Source: Lepisosteus oculatus (Eukaryota; Chordata; Actinopteri; Semionotiformes; Lepisosteidae). Taken from it: a stretch of 64,000 nucleotides of DNA. The translations under genes and the position numbers were made by a program. The stretch spans positions 41,486,490 to 41,550,489 of the forward strand of contig NC_090709.1 of the NCBI RefSeq assembly GCF_040954835.1, given 5' to 3'. The notes under the pieces are model-generated. The model saw only the letters and a program-made list of their open reading frames with translations, searched no databases and had not been told where the DNA came from. Below, piece by piece: positions 19,950-30,899 of this stretch (position 1 is its first letter; every line of letters starts with the position of its first letter).

Positions 19950-20458
19950 CGCTAAAACGGATTCGGACTGTTGCCCCCACAGCTCTGTCCGCTGGAGAGC
20001 TGCTGCCCGAGCCCCCGGAGACACTTATTGAAGAATCACGCTCTGACACGAACGCGAGTGACACGAAACGCGCCCGATCCAGGATCGATACCCCCGCCGC
20101 CCGTCCGGACCGGGTGCGGCGCCGATAGCGGGACCCGCCGCGGGGCTCACCGATCGATGGAGTCGGTTGTCCAGCTGATCAATTATCCAGTCGGGTCTTC
20201 CGCTGAAGCGATTGGTTGTCGATAGACGAAGCGATCGATACCTCCCCGCCGTGCGACTGCCCGTGCGGTCTCGCGCTCTGGCGCTCTGACCCCGGCGCTC
20301 TCTGACGCCGGTCGGGCTCTGTGACGTCACAGCGGTGGTTGTGACGCAGCGCAGACGCCTGTCCGGGGACTGGGATGGGGGGGGAAGACGGGACGGGGGG
20401 GGGGTTGTTTCTCAGAGAAATCACCCCAGGAAGACCCCCGGGCCGAGCGGGCTGGCAG

Positions 20459-20489
<31 letters not shown>

Positions 20490-20700
20490 CAGCAGACCGG
20501 GAGGTGACATTCATGTCAGAGCGGAAGCAGTTTATTTCACAGACTAGAGCGACACAAAGCCACCCCCGCGGACCGGACGGGAAAGAGCCCCGGTCTGTCC
20601 GGACTCCCGATCCCGGAGCACTGAACCCGCCTCCCGGTCTGAGCCCCTCCTGTGTCTGCGGGCGGTACTGCGGGCACACGCACACGCCCGCCAGACGTCA
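19950..20700. promoter_or_regulatory. CpG island with CRE
   Basis: CpG-dense, with a palindromic CRE (gtgacgtcac, 20,321-20,330) and a GA microsatellite at 20,463-20,489. No exon was identified with confidence on either strand; it may be a second promoter of gene A or of a neighbour. Confidence 0.4.
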
Positions 20701-20729
20701 GGTTGTATCGAGTCAAAGCAAATCAGATC

Positions 20730-21224
20730 ACATCAAGTCAAAGTTTATTTCTCAAACGCGCCACAGTGCAGCGAGCAGCAGCAGTTGCTGGCAATGAAAG
20801 GTCTTTTCCGCGAGCTCACAAGAATCCCAGAAGTCCCAACAATCACAAAAACACAAAAATCACAACACTGAGGTTATGAAAATCAGGTTACACGATAATA
20901 GCTGTAAGAGAAACGGAATCAAACTCAATATGAGTGGAGCTGTTGTGTGTCCAGGGTGTGTGCAGTATATCCAAGTAGTGCAGTGATGCTGAATGCAGTG
21001 AAAACTGGGTGTCCCTGTAGTCACCACAGGTGATCTGCTGAAGGAGCTGCAGGTGGGCTGTTCAGCAGTCTGACTGTCTGGAGGTAGGAGCTGTTCTGGA
21101 GTCTGTTGGACTCGGACCGGATGCTTCGGTACCGTTTACCGGCCGGTAGGAGGGAAACCAGTCTGTGACTGGGATGACTGGGGTCCTGGAGGATGGACCT
21201 GGCCTTCCTCAGACATCTCGCTGA
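20730..21224 (-). mobile_element. L2/CR1-type LINE, 3' part
   Basis: The minus strand encodes the end of a reverse-transcriptase ORF: YSARCLRKARSILQDPSHPS, then LLPAGKRYRSIRSESNRLQN and TVRLLNS. This is the conserved C-terminus of fish L2/Maui-like LINEs. The 3' UTR runs left to about 20.73 kb. It continues at 21,812 beyond a SINE insertion. Confidence 0.75.
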
Positions 21225-21811
21225 GTAGATCTCAGCAGCCATATCGCTCTGCAACTCACAACTGGCAGCCCACTGAAGCCCAGCAGGTGTGAGCCTGGTC
21301 AGTACCTGGAGGGGAGACTCCTGGGGAAAACTAAGGTTGCTGCTGGGAGAGGTGTGAGTGGGGCCAGCAGGGGGCGCTCTCACCCTGCGGTCTGTGTGGG
21401 TCCTGATGCCCCAGTATAGTGACGGGGGACACTGGACTGTAAACAGGCGCCGTCCTTCGGATGAGACGTCAAACCGAGGTCCTGACTCTCTGTGGTCATT
21501 AACAATCCCGGGGTGTCTCTGGAGAAGAGTAGGGGTGTTACCCCAGTGTCCTGGCCAAATTTCCCATTGGCCCTCATCAATCATGGCCTCTTAATAATCC
21601 CCCTCTCTGGACTGGCTTCATCCCTCTGCTCTCCTCCCCACTGAGAGCTGGTGTCTGGGGAGCGTTCTGGCGCACTATGGCTGCCGTCGCATCATCCAGG
21701 TGGGGCTGCACACTGGTGGTGGTGGAGGGGATCCCCATTACCTGTAAAGCGCTTTGAGTGGAGTGTCCAGAAAAGCGCTATATAAGAGTAAGCCATTATT
21801 ATTATTATCTC
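21225..21811 (+). mobile_element. full-length 5S-derived SINE (SINE3 type)
   Basis: The head agcagccatatcgctctgc through ccagcaggtgtgagcctggt and cagtacctggaggggagact follows 5S rRNA, including its internal promoter. The body has ttcggatgagacgtcaaacc and accccagtgtcctggcc, and it ends gcgctatataagagtaagcc plus (att)n. It is flanked by atctc on both sides, a likely target-site duplication, and splits the LINE. Confidence 0.85.
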
Positions 21812-22110
21812 CTGGATGCCTGGTAGCTCACAGCCGGCGATGAGCCGCCCTGACTGCGCCCCCCTCTGCAGGACTCTGCGCCCCCAGCAGGCAGGGATGC
21901 AGCCAGGCGGGGTGCTCTCAACAGCGCCCCTGCAGAGGCTGGCCTGGAGGGGTGACGGCGTGCCGAACCTCTTTCGCCCGCGGGGAGAGAGAACAGGCGC
22001 CGCCGCGCTGGTCTGAACACGGTGTTGGTGTGGGGCGTCCAGGTGAAGTCCTCTGAGATGTGAGCCCCCAGGAACCTAAAACTGCTGACCCCCTCCGCGG
22101 CCGTCCCACT
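21812..22110 (-). mobile_element. L2/CR1-type LINE, 5' continuation
   Basis: Resumes the same LINE after the SINE: on the plus strand tggtagctcacagccggcga, later ccaggaacctaaaactgctg. The reverse-transcriptase frame is decayed here, as expected for an old, 5'-truncated copy. Confidence 0.7.
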
Positions 22111-22579
22111 GGTGTAGAGAGGAGTGCGATCGGTGTTCTCTTGTTGCTTTACTGTGTCGGAGTTCAGGTCCCCTCCAAGGTGAACTCGCTCTCATTGCGA
22201 CGTCGTGCGCTCTTCCTGAGGAGAGCGATCCCCCCCCCCGTCATTTCTGAGCCCCTGTTTTTCGGTCATGTGGCGCTGAAGTGTCGCACGGGGTGTATCT
22301 GGGCCGAGACACAGAACCCCAGGGCCCCCGAGGAAGAAACACAGCGCTGTCCTAAGTGGGAGGACATGAAATTACGATCCAGTTTTGGGATGAGGATGAA
22401 GATGGACAATGTGTGTTTATTATCACCTTGAAGCTGGGATGACCACAGCGGTGGATGAGACAGGGGGGTACGGTGGCCCCTAGATTCACACTAGGAGAAG
22501 GTTTGCGCCGACCCACAGCGCCCTAGAAGATATGAGCGATGAGTTTATGTGACTCCTCCCCCTCTTGCGTCCGCCCGTA

Positions 22580-22715
22580 TGACGTCACTTCCCCCGGAAA
22601 CTCCGGGCGCAAGTTGGCGGGACTTCCGGTTGTCGCCCCTCCTCCTTCTTCTTCCACCCCCTCGACCCGCAGGAGCGAGTGAGCGCGGCGACGGCGACGG
22701 CGGCGGACTCGGGTA
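22580..22715 (+). promoter_or_regulatory. ETS-site promoter and first exon of a rightward gene
   Basis: CpG-rich sequence with a perfect ETS/GABP site (acttccggt, about 22,622). A GC-rich leader (gcgacggcgacggcggcgg) follows, and a consensus donor (g|gtaagg) near 22,712. Typical of a housekeeping non-coding first exon. The coding exons it serves were not identified; plus-strand exon candidates begin near 36 kb. Confidence 0.5.
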
Positions 22716-22929
22716 AGGCGGAGTGTGTTGGTAGAGTAAAACGGCAGAATTTAGAGACGACAAAGCGATTTCAGAAAGAGAAAAGTGATTTATTTCTGCT
22801 TGGCGAGAGTTTGCCGCTCGTGACTACGGTGCCGTTAGACGCGACCGTTACTGCGCGTGTGGGCTCGAGAGAGAGCGCTCGCGACAGGTGCGCGGCGTCG
22901 GCGTCTCCGCCAGAACCCGTCCGTTAAAA

Positions 22930-24600
22930 TAAGAATTATTATAACTATTGTAATAATTATCAATAGAAAGTGTTGGAAACCATTCCCTCGGTGTGCAGAA
23001 ACGTGCTTTAGTGGACGACATATTGCCCCTGTGCGGAAAGGAGCTGAGAAAATGCTCTCGTCAGGTTCGCGGCACTGGCGTTTTTTTTGTCAAAACCGGT
23101 CAATTAAAATAATAATTCGCGTTAAACCGTGTCAGAAACCATTCCCTGAGTGAGCGAAAACTAACTTCACGGAAAGTCACGTCCCCCTCCGGTGAGTTTG
23201 TCTTGAAAGAAAATGCTCGTGTCGGGTTCACGGCGTCCAAGTCTCTATCACAACCGTTGGAAACCCAAATTAATATGAATACAAGTAAAACTGTTAGAAA
23301 TCATCCTCTAACTTATCGTTTCAGCGCTTCAAGTCGTTAATTATTCATCATTATTCATTATTAAAGTATTAAGTTACAGGGTTTTGCCTTAGTCATAGTC
23401 GACTACAATGTGTTTTACTGACTTTTAAATATAATGCCCTCAATTTTAACCTTTTAATTAGTCTTTAAGTTGACTAAAACGATCAATTTTAGTCCCTTTT
23501 TCTCATGTAGTCTGGTTTTTTTGTGTAACGGTACAAAGGTTTTAGAATTGTGTTCATTTTAAAATGTATTCAGTTGAAAATTAAATATTCAGTTTATTTT
23601 TTTGCCTCGGAATATTAAGTTTATTCCCGTTTACCTACAAGTAAGGCTGTTCTTAATAGATTTATAATTGTGTGACAACCTGTAACCTGCGAAGTTAAGC
23701 AAGAAACGTGCAGAAAACGACTCGGGAACCTAAACTGAGAAAATATTTCACCCATCTGATCACCCTCTGTCCCCCAGAGAGGTCAAATATGAAGGACAAG
23801 AAAGAATTGTGCAATAAAGGACAAATAATGAATCTGATATAGAGACATCATGCAAATCTTTCCTAAGAAGAATCTATTTTGCTGTGGTTACTAATAATTC
23901 TTGACTTGTATGTAAGCTTTTTAAAAGTTTTTTCCCCAAAGTTTCAATGCATTATTATAAATGTATTCAGTAGAGGCCCCTGCCAATAATGACTTTGCAA
24001 TAACTACAGGGGACTCACTGCCTGAGGTACTTAAAATATATATATTAAAACCGGGCAGGCAAGCAATATATCCGTTCTGTAACCCGCTGGTATAAAATTA
24101 TTCATAACTAGCAGCTGTGTCACCCTGCAGGGAAATCCGACACTGTTTAGATGGAAAGAAGTTCTTTTTTAACTTCTCTACCAGCGTAGTCTGTGCTTCT
24201 GGACATTTCTGTGTATTTATTTGGGGTGATGTACGTTAAGAGGAGCATAGAAAATTGCATAAGTTACATAGTTATAAAATCCTGTAAAAATATATACCTT
24301 TATATAATACGTAGCAATCGTTTGACTAGAAATGTGCCGTTTGTATGGTAGGTTGGGGGAATACGAACACAATTCAGAACATAACCCGTGCTCAGTCCTT
24401 CTCTGATTGGCAGATGCTTTTATTAGAAAGAAGAAAACTTGGATCACAACGTGTCGTGTTTTTAAACAGTGAATTCTGGACCTTACAGAGCTGCTTGTGT
24501 AGTACAGAAAGCGAGGGGCTTCAACCCCATGTCTATCGAAGTTGATATAATGACATGTTTGTGCTGCTGCAATGCTACAGTTTTTCTACATGCTGCATAA
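22930..24600. other. AT-rich stretch without a recognised gene
   Basis: Unique AT-rich sequence with no convincing exon, RNA gene or transposon on either strand; probably intron or intergenic. Confidence 0.5.
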
Positions 24601-24781
24601 TAAATGTGAATAATCCAGATGGGAGAGCTGTGTGAAGAAAGCCAGAGTCTCCGAGCTGTCCCACACTGCCCGGACTGGACACTCTGCTGTCAGACTGGCT
24701 CCGAGTCCAAACTGGACACACACTGGTCTGTGGACAAAACACACGACAGCAGAGTGAGACACTCAGACCAGAGACAGAGCT

Positions 24782-24782
<1 letters not shown>

Positions 24783-24843
<61 letters not shown>

Positions 24844-24990
24844 TGGACTGCCAGAGCTGGACAACACACACACACAGACTGGACTGCCAGAGCTGGACAC
24901 CACACAGACACACACTGGACTGCCAGAGCTGGACACCATACAGGCACACAGACTGGACTGCCAGAGCTGGACACAATATACACACCCTAT
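24783..24990. repeat. CA microsatellite with about 36-bp minisatellite
   Basis: A (ca)n run of about 57 bp, then four units of gactggactgccagagctgg plus acacac. Confidence 0.9.
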
Positions 24991-25017
24991 ATAGGCCACA
25001 GGGGTCTGTGCTGGAGC

Positions 25018-25206
25018 TCATGGTTCAATGCTTAATCCACTACTGTTCCTCTCAGTCACACCCAACAGTGTATCCTGTCTCAGGCAGCGGGTCTCAGACT
25101 CACCTCCACCCTCTTCTGCTGGGTAGAAAACTCGTCCGTCCGGCTGCTCTCTCCAGCGCAGAGTGTGGTTCCCCAGGAGACCCCGCTGGGCCAGCAGGTC
25201 CTGCAT
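25018..25206 (-). CDS. multi-CTLD lectin gene: C-terminal exon
   Basis: Joins in phase 0 and starts MQDLLAQRGLLGNHTLRWRE followed by QPDGRVFYPAEE. The RWR-x-QPDG-(K/R)-VF phrase is the known tail of fish multi-CTLD proteins. It reads to a stop at the left end. A donor (gtgagt) just after the Gly run could move the end to another exon. No membrane segment, so the protein looks secreted. Confidence 0.75.
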   Translation of the reverse strand: MQDLLAQRGLLGNHTLRWREQPDGRVFYPAEEGGGESETRCLRQDTLLGVTERNSSGLSIEP

Positions 25207-25500
25207 CTGAAGACACAGACGGACAGCTCACACGGCGCCAGCGGGCGCCTCAGACACAGCGCTAACACCCCTGGAAACATCGTGTCGCAGAGCAGATCTG
25301 CTCCGTCTCTCCTGCTGAGCCCCTGATCTGAATCCCTGAGGATCAGGGACAGGAAGTTTCCCTTTATAGCCCACCTGTCGACATCTGGAACAGTCCGGCT
25401 CGTCGCGGACGCCCTCCTCGGAGTCTGAAACGCTCCCTTCCTGGAGGAACCCCAGTCACGCACCAGACACACTCAGCTCCCAGAAGGGGCTCCCGCCTAC

Positions 25501-25607
25501 CTGCTCCAGGAGTTTTTGTTTCGTCTCGGCGGCGTTCTGAATCTGCTCTCTGCTCCCGGCGATCTTCAGCCTCAGGATGGTCCTCTTCCCCGTCCTCCTC
25601 TGTGGAT
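25501..25607 (-). CDS. multi-CTLD lectin gene: tail exon
   Basis: Enters in phase 1 and leaves in phase 0. Reads DPQRRTGKRTILRLKIAGSR then EQIQNAAETKQKLLEQ. The basic beta-strand followed by a helix is the linker usually found after the last CTLD in this fish family. Confidence 0.75.
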
Positions 25608-26000
25608 CTGGGGCGACAGGCGTCGCAGGTCAGAGAGACACCCGAGAGAGGGAGACAGAATGAATGCTGTTGCCCCAGTTTGAAAATTGAATCAACGTTT
25701 GCCGCCACATTTGACTTGCAGTCCAGAGCGGTCCCTCAACACTGGTGTTTACCAGCTGTGCCCACTGGTTCACCCCTGATGCAGGTGTGAGAGGGGGAGA
25801 GGAGGGGGGCCGCCTGCAATCGGGGGGTGTGGGGTCACTAACAAGGCCGACAGTCTCCTGGTTCTACACTGGAGTGCGAGATCGAGCGCAGATCTCTCCT
25901 CGCTCAGCGGTCAGGCGAGAGGCCTGGTCTGAGAGCAGATGGCTCTGCTGTCGCCACCTGCTGGTCAAACACGTGCAGAACAGGGAGTCGCCCTCAGTAC

Positions 26001-26354
26001 CTCTGGAGCAGAGGAAGCTCAGCTGCTCCTCACAGCTGCGGTTGGTCCAGCTGCCCCCTCTGTCTCTGTCCAGGGCTCCACAGGGGCTGGGAGCAGGCCG
26101 GCCCGGGGCTCCCCCTGCGCCCCAATTCTGATAGACCAGGGGAGCCTCGTTCGCCCAGAACCAGGCCCCCGAGACTCGGTTCTGTCGTAGGCCCAGCCAG
26201 ACCAGAGTGGACTCAGCAGACTGGGCCTCTTCAGCAGCGTAGCTCTGCTCCTGGTGTGACTGGATATCCGCCAGGCCAGTGTGGTGAGTCTGACAGTGAT
26301 CCAGGGCCTCAGCCCAGGACTTCTCCTCTCTCACCAGGACGAGCTCTCTGCTGT
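26001..26354 (-). CDS. multi-CTLD lectin gene: CTLD5
   Basis: Single phase-1 exon of 354 nt. DSRELVLVREEKSWAEALDH opens the fold; WLGL near the middle matches the WIGL core; CGALDRDRGG and CEEQLSFLCSR supply the conserved cysteines. No EPN, QPD or WND, so Ca-dependent sugar binding is unlikely for this domain. Confidence 0.85.
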
Positions 26355-26457
26355 CTGCAAGAGAGAGACACAAATTAAAGCTGAATCTGTGTCTCTGTAG
26401 GGTCCCCAGATGCCCCATCAGGACACGAACCCAAGTGGAAAACAGAGCCGTCCTCAC

Positions 26458-26793
26458 CCCAGTGACAGAAGAAGGGTCTGATCTCACTGCAGTCTGTCTC
26501 TGTCCATCCACCTCTCGGGCTGCCCTGCAGGTCCACCTGCGCACATCTCTGTCCACCTGCTGACCCAGGCTGCCCTCCTGCCCAGTTCCTGAAGCTGGAC
26601 GCTCCCTGGTCTGACCACTTCCAGGGCTCATTGAACAGGCCGATCCACACCCTGTGACCCTGCGCTGACCTCCGAACCGCCTCATTCTCACTCTGGTTCC
26701 TCACACTGACCAGCTCTGTGTGATTCTGTCTGCAGAGACTCTGGGCTTCAGTCCAGGTCTGGTTGAGTTCAATCAGGGTGACGTTACTGCGCT
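26458..26793 (-). CDS. multi-CTLD lectin gene: CTLD4
   Basis: Single phase-1 exon of 336 nt. Shows TWTEAQSLCRQNHTELVSV, VWIGLF, FRNWAGGQPGSAGGQRCAQV and TETDCSEIRPFFCHW, i.e. the complete CTLD pattern with four cysteines. The QPG at the sugar-binding loop replaces QPD, and WND is WTE. Asn-x-Ser/Thr sites near the start suggest N-glycosylation. Confidence 0.9.
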
Positions 26794-26859
26794 CTGAGCA
26801 GACAAGAAAATGTATCAGTGAGTCAAAATGTCAGTGAGACACTGGAGTGATGGACTGTC

Positions 26860-27218
26860 CTCTTACCTGTGTTGAGTGACAGTGGTGAAGTGTCTCTCTG
26901 ATTTAGACCAGAGAGACGTCAGTGAGATACTGGAGTGATGGACTGTCTTCTTACCTGTGTTGAGTGACAGTGGTGAAGCGTGTCTCTGATTCAGAGCAGA
27001 GAGACGTCAGTGAGATACTGGAGTGATGGACTGTCTTCTTACCTGTGTTGAGTGACAGTGGTGAAGTGTGTCTCTGATTCAGAGCAGAGAGATGTCAGTG
27101 AGACACTGGAGTGATGGACTGTCCTCTTACCTGTGTTGAGTGACAGTGGTGAAGCGTGTCTCTGATTCAGAGCAGAGAGATGTCAGTGAGACACTGGTGT
27201 GATGGACTGTCCTCTTAC
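26860..27218 (-). repeat. about 86-bp tandem repeat carrying decoy splice donors
   Basis: Four to five units of gagacactggagtgatggac, ctcttacctgtgttgagtga and gtctctgattcagagcagag. Each unit holds, on the minus strand, acaggtaagag, a copy of the true CTLD3 donor that lies at the right edge of the array. Confidence 0.9.
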
Positions 27219-27551
27219 CTGTCTTGTTGAGACACATGAAGTAGTTTCTCTCCTGACAGTCTCTCTCTTCCCATCCTCCCTCAGAGTCCATCAGCACACA
27301 GACGCGCCCCTGGGTTTGAGTGTAGGGGCTCCCTGCAGCTCCCCCAGACCCCAGGTCACTCTGTGTGTTGTTATACAGACCAATCCAGGCTCCTCCTTCA
27401 TCACCAGTGTTTGTGAGGTTGAGAAGTTGTCTCTGCTGCTCCTCAGTGAACACAGTGACCAGGTCTGTGTGACTGTCCCGGCAGTATTTCTGAGCTTCAA
27501 CCCATGACAGTTTATAACGTATGAAGTGGTACTGCTCAGAGGTGTTTGTTG
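27219..27551 (-). CDS. multi-CTLD lectin gene: CTLD3
   Basis: Single phase-1 exon of 333 nt. SEQYHFIRYKLSWVEAQKYC, AWIGLYNNTQSDLG, VCVLMDSEGGWEERDCQERN and YFMC make a standard CTLD. No EPN/QPD; WND position is WEE. Two glycosylation sequons. Confidence 0.9.
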
Positions 27552-27794
27552 CTGTAAATAAAATAGATAGAAATAAGATTTCTGTACATTCTGAAACTGT
27601 CGTTTACTTGATGTTCTGTCTCTAAATTCATGATTTGCTCTTGATGTAGTTCTGTGCTGCTGCTGGGAGACTGAGGTCAGACGAGGGAGATACAGCTCTC
27701 TGCTGCTGTTCTCTCAAACTGGATTCTCCTGAGACAAACTCAGCCCCCTGAGCTACTGCCTGGGGCTCTGGGACACTGTCAGGGCTGGACTCAC

Positions 27795-28148
27795 CAGTGT
27801 AGCAGAAGAAGGGCCTGCCTTGGACTTGAGTTGCGTCGTTCCATTCACCTCTTTTATTATTATCATATACACCATCTTTTAAATAGATCTCCGTGTACAG
27901 GGCTCCTCCTCCTCCACTGGGCTGCCTAGGACTCCAGTTGCGAAACCCAGAGCGCCTCCCGTCAGACCACTCCCAACCGTCCTGGAGCAGAGCGATCCAG
28001 ACAGCGTGTCCCTGCGCCGTCGTCCTGATCTGTTCAGACTCTCCCACACTGTCCACCCTGGGCAGGTCGGAGCAGCTCTCTCTGCAGTGTCTCTGGGCGT
28101 CAGCGAAGGTCTTGTTTTCCCTGATCAGCCTGTACTGCTGTCCCCCAC
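27795..28148 (-). CDS. multi-CTLD lectin gene: CTLD2
   Basis: Single phase-1 exon of 354 nt. FADAQRHCRESCSDLPRV, VWIALLQDGWEWSDG, FRNWSPRQPSGGGGALYTEI and GEWNDATQVQGRPFFCY. It is the only domain of the five that keeps WND, but the first calcium motif is QPS rather than QPD and one inner cysteine position is Tyr. Sugar binding is therefore doubtful. Confidence 0.9.
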
Positions 28149-28711
28149 CTGTGAAGACAAAGATCAGGAGTGAAACTGTAGTACCTCAGGTAAGGTGCTC
28201 CTTCCCTTGGCATTAGTAACAGCAAAGTGTTTTAAGACTACAGGTCCCACAATGCTCTGCACAGCAGTCTATCCTGATCTGTGCCGCTATTTTCAGATTT
28301 CGTTGTTAGAATCGGCACTGACCGGTGCACTTCAGACCACAATTAAAGTAAAATGTACACCCTGACTTAAAAACCTCCAATTTATTTCGCAGAATGGGTG
28401 AAATTTCCAGGTCTGCGCAGAGCCGTGTTCTGTGGTTCAGAACGAGGCCACAAATCTCCCGGTGAGGTGTCACAGCCGTGTGACGCTGGAAACAAGCAGG
28501 CCTGTGAGCACAGCTCTTCTGATCCAGTGGAAAATACTGCTCTCCACTTCGACGGTTTTACCCACAACTACTACTTTCTTGTTAGTCAACTCTGCGTACA
28601 GAGTATCACCATCAATGAATTTATAACCAGTCTGAGAAATTGGGACTGCAGGTCTCCTTTTCACAACAGCTCTTACTCTCGGATTGAGCCCTGTGTGCAG
28701 TGTTGTCTCAC

Positions 28712-29056
28712 CTTGACTCTCACATATGAAGTAGTTTTCCTCGCTGCAGTCTCTCTCCTCCCAGAATCCCGCTGTGTTGAGAACAGCGCAGGGGAGCCGA
28801 CTCCTCCAGTGGGTGAAGGTCACGACCTCTCCGCCAGACCACCGCCAGTTCTCTCTGCAGTCTCGGTACAGGCCTATCCAGGCTGCGACATTGGGCAGGT
28901 TAGTGGTGTTGAGGACTGTGTCCATGTCTGCTGTGCTGTTGATGGAGGCCAGGTCAGTGTAGTTGTCTCTGCAGTGTCTCTGAGCGTCGGTCCAGTTCAG
29001 GGGTGAGTCCACAAAGTAGAACTTCCTGATGTGGCCGGATCCAGGAGGACAGAGCA
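28712..29056 (-). CDS. multi-CTLD lectin gene: CTLD1
   Basis: Single phase-1 exon of 345 nt, joining the signal-peptide exon. FYFVDSPLNWTDAQRHCRDN, AAWIGLYRDCRENWRWSGG and GFWEERDCSEENYFICESQ. Complete CTLD pattern; calcium motifs absent. The frame stays open for another 80 codons into the intron, giving a possible alternative end. Confidence 0.9.
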
Positions 29057-29355
29057 CTGGGGACAGAAAACCAAGCAGGTGGAGTTCTGGCGAGCAGCAG
29101 CAGCTGTGCTTTAAAAAGTAGTTAATAACCTCAGGCTACTCCCCGCGACCCCAGTCCCCTGAGAGAGAAGGATATCACTGGGGAGGGGGTCTGTACAGAT
29201 ACACAGGAGACAGAGCTCCCCTCCCTCCTCCTCTCCCTCTTTTCCAGAGAAACCGGGGCCCAGGGAGTCACCTGTAACCTTGCCTGTCGTGTCCAGGATT
29301 CGCCTGATACCTGCGGCCCGAGTGCTGGGACGAGATTGAGGCAGAGGTCACTCAC

Positions 29356-29398
29356 CGGCCACGGCCAGCAGCAGACAGGCCAGCCCCTCCCTCTCCAT
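29356..29398 (-). CDS. multi-CTLD lectin gene: signal-peptide exon
   Basis: ATG opens MEREGLACLLLAVA and breaks in phase 1 at a gtgagt donor: a short charged start and hydrophobic core as expected of a signal peptide. Start chosen because it is the only ATG giving a leader in phase with CTLD1. Total product about 690 residues: leader, five CTLDs, basic tail. An acceptor (cgccgcag) lies just upstream, so a non-coding exon precedes it. Confidence 0.8.
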
Positions 29399-29617
29399 CT
29401 CTGCGGCGCCGCTGGGAGGTCAGGCAGCGCGTGTCCAAGCCCTTCCCTGGACAGGCAGTGGGGTGAGTCCGCTGGCCAGCCCCTCAGACAGCAGAGCTGG
29501 GAGCCGGACAGGAAGTCAGTCAGGTGATCAGCTGGGTGCGCCGTCGGTCAGCGTGTCAGACAGACATCAGGAGCAGCAGGAGAAGGGACAGCTGTCTCCC
29601 TCTGTCTTTCCTCTCAT

Positions 29618-29918
29618 TCGCTCTGTACTTGTCTCACTGTCTCTCCTTCTCCCCTCTCTCTCTGCACCGGTCTCTGTCTCACTGTCTCTCCTTCTCCCCT
29701 CTCTCTCTGCACCGGTCTCTGTCCCTCTATCTCTCTTTCTCCCCTCTCTCTCTGTACCGGTCTCTGTCCCTCTATCTCTCTTTCTCCCCTCTCTCTCTGT
29801 ACCTGTCTCTCTCCCTCTATCTCTCCTTCTCCCCTCTCTCTCTGTACCGGTCTCTGTCCCTCTATCTCTCCTTCTCCCCTCTCTCTCTGTACCTGACCCT
29901 GTCCCTTTCTCTCCTCTC
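29618..29918. repeat. 45-bp pyrimidine-rich minisatellite, about 6.5 copies
   Basis: Unit gtaccggtctctgtccctct plus atctctctttctcccctctc. Lies between the signal-peptide exon and the duplicated segments upstream. Confidence 0.9.
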
Positions 29919-29954
29919 CTCTCTCTCCCTCTCTACCTGTCTCTCTCCCTCTGC

Positions 29955-30840
29955 CCTGTGTTCCTGGTACCAGTTAGAATAAAATACCAGCTATTGATTA
30001 ACTAGGCAAATCAGGAAAGTTTATCAGGTGTCCGCTGGGGATCCTGTTCTAAACAAAGCAGGAGCAGGACACTGAGACCTATTGTGTCATGAACCCCCCC
30101 CTTCAGACTCCTGCGCAAGAGGGAGAGTCCGTCAGGTGAGAGGAGAGCCTGACACAGGCCAGAGCCCCACCAGGAGCACAGGGTTCAAACACAGAGTCAC
30201 TGAGTCTTTTATCGCCCCCGGTCCTGCGCCCCAGACTCTTCCAGAGCCCCACCAGGAGCACAGACAGAGTGACAGAGTCACATTTAAACACATTAGATCA
30301 CTGTATCAACTGGTGTTCTCCCTGTGTTTATTGGTGTGCTCGCTGTATGCTGTATCAACTGGTGTTCTCCCTGTGTTTATTGGTGCTCTCCCTGTATGCT
30401 GTGTTAAGTGGTGCTCTCCCCGTGTTAAGTGGTGCTCTCCCCGTGTTAAGTGGTGCTCTCCCCGTGTTAAGTGGTGCTCTCCCCGTGTTAAGTGGTGCTC
30501 TCCCCGTGTTAAGTGGTGCTCTCCCCGTGTTAAGTGGTGCTCTCCCCGTGTTAAGTGGTGTGCTCGCTGTATGCTGTATTAACTGGTGCTCTCCCTGTGT
30601 TTTAATTGCCCCTCAGGGGTGAGTGCAGTGCCCTGGGACACTGCTCTCCCACACTTACCTCTGCTCCTCGGGGTGTCCCTCTGTCTCGGCGCCTGGCTGG
30701 GTGGGAGACGAGCTCTCTGTCTGTCTGTCTGCCTGCGCTGGTATCGCTCTCTGCCTCACTGATACAGCCGGTATGGAAATGGGAGAGCGATCACGTGGCT
30801 CCAGCTCACAACTCGGACAAGGGTGTGTCTGTACAGTAAG
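29955..30840. repeat. tandem segmental duplication, copy 1
   Basis: Shares ordered blocks with the next feature: aaaataccagctattgatta, caaagcaggagcaggacact, an internal 21-bp array (ccgtgttaagtggtgctctc, about eight units), ttaattgcccctcaggggtg and gagagcgatcacgtggctcc. On the minus strand it holds an E-box (cacgtg) followed by a possible exon ending in gaggagcagag|gtaagt. Confidence 0.8.
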
Positions 30841-30899
30841 TTAAGTCTGTAAAGAAGGAAAAACTGACCTGTCCCAATTTCCATTGTCTCTTTGTCTCA

